From an uncultured Clostridia bacterium (lineage in GTDB: Bacteria; Bacillota; Clostridia; Christensenellales; Borkfalkiaceae): 7,261 bases of DNA. The position numbers were made by a program, and so were the translations under genes. The notes under the pieces are model-generated. The model saw nothing but the letters and a program-made list of their open reading frames with translations. It searched no databases and was not told the origin of the DNA. Where the stretch lies: contig CANRIY010000078.1 in NCBI GenBank assembly GCA_947630775.1, positions 1 to 7,261 on the forward strand, in the 5' to 3' direction. Of the stretch, positions 5,019 through 7,261 are shown one piece after another. Position 1 is the first letter of the stretch. Each line of letters opens with the position of its first letter.

Positions 5019-5717
5019 ATGTCTGTCATTCTCGAATGCGGAAATTTAAGCAAGAGCTACGGCTCCTCCGCCGCGCTCTGCAATGTCAACCTGCGCGTGG
5101 AGGCGGGCGGGATCGTCGGGCTTCTCGGACCGAACGGAAGCGGGAAGTCTACGCTCATCAAGCTCGCCATGGGCATGCTGCAACCGACCGCGGGCGCCAT
5201 TCTCATCGACGGAAAAGAGCCCTCTCCCGCGACAAAGGCGATCACGGCGTATCTGCCGGATACGAATTTTTTGGCGGAACGCATGAAAGTCAGGCAAGCG
5301 ATCGCCTATGTCAAAGATTTCTTCCCCGATTTTCGTACCGAGCGTGCGGAAGCAATGTGCGAGCGGCTCGGGATCGGGCCCGAACAGCGCATCCGTGCGC
5401 TTTCCAAGGGAAATAAGGAAAAAGTCGGGCTCATCCTCACCATGTCGCGGGAGGCGAAGCTCTACATTCTTGACGAACCCATCGCGGGCGTCGACCCCGC
5501 CGCGCGGGATTTCATCCTCGATACGATCGTGCGGAACAAGCCCGAGGGGTCGACGATCCTTCTCTGCACCCATCTCATCGCGGATATCGAACCCGTTCTG
5601 ACGCATGCGATCTTTTTGAACCGCGGGCAGGTCGTTCTCGACGAGGAAGTCCAAGCGGTCAGGGCGCGGGAAGGGAAGAGCCTCGACGAGCTCTTCCGGG
5701 AGGTGTTCAGATGGTAA
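5019..5717 (+). CDS. ABC transporter ATP-binding protein (YtrB/BcrA-like)
   Basis: A 232-residue ATPase subunit. It carries Walker A GPNGSGKST (37-45), an atypical signature LSKGNKE (128-134) in place of LSGGQ, Walker B LYILDEP (148-154) with D-loop GVDP (157-160), and the H-loop His185 (LLCTHL). At the Q-loop position the sequence is AYLPD (77-81) without a glutamine, a form I associate with the YtrB-like branch of ABC-2-type systems. A good Shine-Dalgarno AGGGAG (5006-5011) lies 7 nt before the ATG. The stop overlaps the next gene by 7 nt (ATGGTAA), so it almost certainly forms a complex with the membrane protein encoded there. Substrate is unknown; relatives act in antibiotic-peptide or lipid-linked stress responses. 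No GntR-type regulator is in the window. Confidence 0.93.
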   Translation: MSVILECGNLSKSYGSSAALCNVNLRVEAGGIVGLLGPNGSGKSTLIKLAMGMLQPTAGAILIDGKEPSPATKAITAYLPDTNFLAERMKVRQAIAYVKDFFPDFRTERAEAMCERLGIGPEQRIRALSKGNKEKVGLILTMSREAKLYILDEPIAGVDPAARDFILDTIVRNKPEGSTILLCTHLIADIEPVLTHAIFLNRGQVVLDEEVQAVRAREGKSLDELFREVFRW

Positions 5718-6478
5718 AGCTGTTGAAGCATGAACTCATTGCGCTCTTCCGCGTCCTGCTCTTCTTTGCGGCGGCGGTCGTCGTGTTTGCCGCGATCGGG
5801 CGGATCATTCTCGCCTTCGATCCCGCATGGGAGAACGGGGCGCTGAGCATTCTGTTCGTCTTCTTCTATGTCTTTGCGATTTTCGCACTCGTCATTGCGG
5901 CGTGGGCGCTCGGGGTCTCGAGATTCTATAAGACTCTCTTTACGGGCGAGGGATATATGACGCTCTCCCTTCCCGTCTCCCCCGTGGGGATCATCTGGGC
6001 GAAACTCATCTCCTCGATCCTCGCCATGCTGTTTGCGGCGGCGGTGAGTCTTTTATCCGTCTTTATCTTTTTCATCGGCGTAGACAGCCGGATCATTCCC
6101 ATCCTCGGAGACGAGATCTCGATCTCCTTCCAAATGTGGTTTGAGGAGATCGCCGCGGCACCCGGGCTGTTTGCGGAACAGCTCCTTTTGTTTATCCTCG
6201 CGATCCCCGCGGGGACGCTGGCGCTCTATGCCTGCATTTCGCTGGGGCAGCTCTTCACCTCGCACAGAAAGGCAATGACGTTTCTGATCGTCGTGGCGTT
6301 CTATATCGTCACAAACGTGGTAACGACCCTCTGCTTTATACCCATTTATGAGGCGGCGGGAGAGGTCTCGGAACACCTCGTGACGTGGATCTCCATTTTG
6401 CTCGTCGGGGCGCTCGACGCTGGCAGTTTCTTTCTCATCCGATATATTTTAAGGAATAAGGTCAATCTCATTGTATAA
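5711..6478 (+). CDS. ABC transporter permease, six predicted membrane helices
   Basis: A 255-residue integral membrane protein with six hydrophobic stretches at about 13-35, 45-68, 97-122, 157-178, 190-211 and 226-246. A short cytoplasmic start precedes the first (MVKLLKHEL) and a basic end follows the last. Between helices 2 and 3 is SRFYKTLFTGEGYMTLSLPVSP (70-91), a segment typical of clostridial ABC-2-type permeases paired with YtrB-like ATPases. Helices 3 and 4 are joined by an approximately 35-residue loop, probably outside the cell. The ATG overlaps the ATPase stop by 7 nt and has a strong Shine-Dalgarno GGGAGG (5698-5703) 7 nt upstream. It is the membrane half of the transporter; direction and substrate cannot be read from the sequence. 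The topology is my estimate from hydrophobicity by eye. Confidence 0.88.
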   Translation: MVKLLKHELIALFRVLLFFAAAVVVFAAIGRIILAFDPAWENGALSILFVFFYVFAIFALVIAAWALGVSRFYKTLFTGEGYMTLSLPVSPVGIIWAKLISSILAMLFAAAVSLLSVFIFFIGVDSRIIPILGDEISISFQMWFEEIAAAPGLFAEQLLLFILAIPAGTLALYACISLGQLFTSHRKAMTFLIVVAFYIVTNVVTTLCFIPIYEAAGEVSEHLVTWISILLVGALDAGSFFLIRYILRNKVNLIV

Positions 6479-6481
6479 CCC

Positions 6482-7147
6482 ATGAAAATCACTGTTCTCA
6501 CCCTCTTCCCCGAAATGTTTTCCGCGCTCTCGTCGAGCATCATCGGCAGGGCGACGAAGGAGGGGAAATTTCAGCTCAATATTGTCGATATCCGCGATTA
6601 TACCGAGGATAAACACTTAAAATGCGACGATTATCCGTTCGGCGGCGGCGCGGGCATGGTCATGATGGCGCAGCCCATCGGAAGTGCGATCGAAGCGGTG
6701 GATCCCGGACATGGTGCGCGGAGAATCTATCTCTCCCCCAAGGGAAAGACGCTCACGCAGGAGAAAGTCATCCGCCTTTCGGAAGAGGAGGAACTCGTGC
6801 TCCTCTGCGGGCACTACGAGGGGGTGGACCAGCGGGCGATCGACCTCTTCATCGACGAGGAGATCTCCATCGGTGACTACGTTCTGACGGGCGGCGAGCT
6901 GCCCGCGATGGTGCTCGTGGACTGCGTGGCGCGCTATGTGGAAGGGGTGCTTGCGCCGTCCTCCCTCGTGGATGAGAGCTTTTCGGAGAATTTATTGGAG
7001 TATCCGCAATATACCCGCCCCGTGGAATATAGGGGACTCACGGTGCCCGAGGTGCTCCGTGGCGGCAATCATGCGGAGATCGACAAATGGCGCCGTGAAC
7101 AGGCGCTCGCCCTCACCCGCAAATTCCGCCCCGACTTGTTGAAGTAG
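6482..7147 (+). CDS. trmD: tRNA (guanine37-N1)-methyltransferase TrmD
   Basis: Methylates N1 of G37, next to the anticodon, using S-adenosylmethionine. This prevents +1 frameshifting and is essential in most bacteria studied. SPOUT trefoil-knot landmarks: LTLFPEMF (6-13), DDYPFGGGAGMVM (49-61), CGHYEGVDQR (109-118) and DEEISIGDYVLTGGELPAM (125-143) forming the methyl-donor site, and YPQYTRP (174-180). The C-terminal domain ends at RPDLLK, giving 221 residues, about 20 shorter than Bacillus TrmD (tail only). At the position of the general-base Asp (DSF in E. coli and Bacillus) this protein has Glu166 (DESF). I believe ESF also occurs in other Clostridia, so it is probably active. The ATG lies 3 nt after the permease stop without a Shine-Dalgarno, suggesting coupled translation. 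rplS, often next, is not seen before the window ends. Confidence 0.96.
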   Translation: MKITVLTLFPEMFSALSSSIIGRATKEGKFQLNIVDIRDYTEDKHLKCDDYPFGGGAGMVMMAQPIGSAIEAVDPGHGARRIYLSPKGKTLTQEKVIRLSEEEELVLLCGHYEGVDQRAIDLFIDEEISIGDYVLTGGELPAMVLVDCVARYVEGVLAPSSLVDESFSENLLEYPQYTRPVEYRGLTVPEVLRGGNHAEIDKWRREQALALTRKFRPDLLK

Positions 7148-7188
7148 GGGGATGACGCGGTTATCCCTGATTCCGAGCGGTTTCCCCC

Positions 7189-7261
7189 TCATTCCGAGCC
7201 CCGCAAGGGGCGAGAGAATCCCCTCGTAAGTACGGACGCCCGTGGGTCTATGAGATCCGCT
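7189..7261 (+). repeat. Partial palindromic repeat, family 2, running off the end
   Basis: The stretch beginning TCATTCCGAGCCCC and continuing through GAGAATCCCC to a CGGACG core aligns with the left arm and centre of the repeat at 2429-2524 (TCATCCTGAGCCCC, GAGGATCCCG, CGGAGTCCG). It contains the hairpin GCCCC-GCAA-GGGGC (7198-7211), closed by a GNRA-type tetraloop. A 9-nt direct repeat ATTCCGAGC occurs at 7170-7178 and 7191-7199. The right arm would lie beyond the window. The 7148-7188 stretch shows no gene and no clear terminator. Confidence 0.55.

Noticed and set aside
6474..6481. TATAAC just before trmD as a -10 box
   Set aside because: Ends 2 nt before the ATG, includes the permease stop codon, and has no -35 match at a suitable distance.

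Overview
The window looks like chromosomal DNA from a GC-rich, uncultured Firmicute of the Clostridia type, probably a gut lineage from a metagenome assembly. This rests on the protein character (a formate-tetrahydrofolate ligase starting MKTDIEIAQEAK, a MutY with CVPNGAP before its cluster cysteines, a clostridial ABC permease with an FYKTLFTGEGYMTLSLPVS motif), the GC-rich codon use and the GC-rich palindromic repeats between genes. The taxonomic guess is inference. All recognised genes lie on the + strand.

Layout. 1-104 is a perfect 37-bp fold-back at the window edge, which breaks into a short-chain dehydrogenase/reductase (34-603) that has lost its N-terminal half-domain. A hairpin and a sigma-A-type promoter (634-677) follow, then fhs (684-2348). 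The 317-bp gap 2349-2665 has no gene. It is a patchwork of palindromic repeats: three copies of one hairpin family and one roughly 96-bp palindrome of another family. mutY (2666-3784) follows, carrying an in-frame tandem repeat (3.3 x 30 bp) inside its NUDIX-like C-terminal domain. A terminator and promoter that share bases (3822-3866) separate mutY from a tight five-gene cluster: tmk (3876-4502), rimM (4504-5007), a YtrB-like ABC ATPase (5019-5717), its membrane partner (5711-6478) and trmD (6482-7147). The window ends in another repeat (from about 7189).

How the genes work together. The last five genes have gaps of 1, 11, -7 and 3 nt and probably form one transcript. It links dTTP synthesis (Tmk), 30S maturation (RimM) and tRNA m1G37 methylation (TrmD) with a two-gene ABC system placed between rimM and trmD, which are neighbours in many bacteria. 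fhs feeds one-carbon units into folate metabolism and mutY repairs A:8-oxoG mispairs; these two are separate units.

The main oddities are: (1) two near-consensus promoters with extended -10 boxes ending only 6 and 9 nt before the start codon, implying leaderless or nearly leaderless mRNAs for fhs and tmk; (2) terminator-like hairpins laid over both promoters; (3) a coding-compatible repeat inside mutY; (4) the dense palindromic repeats; and (5) the fold-back end, which is most likely an assembly or amplification artefact. I see no clear new multi-gene system.
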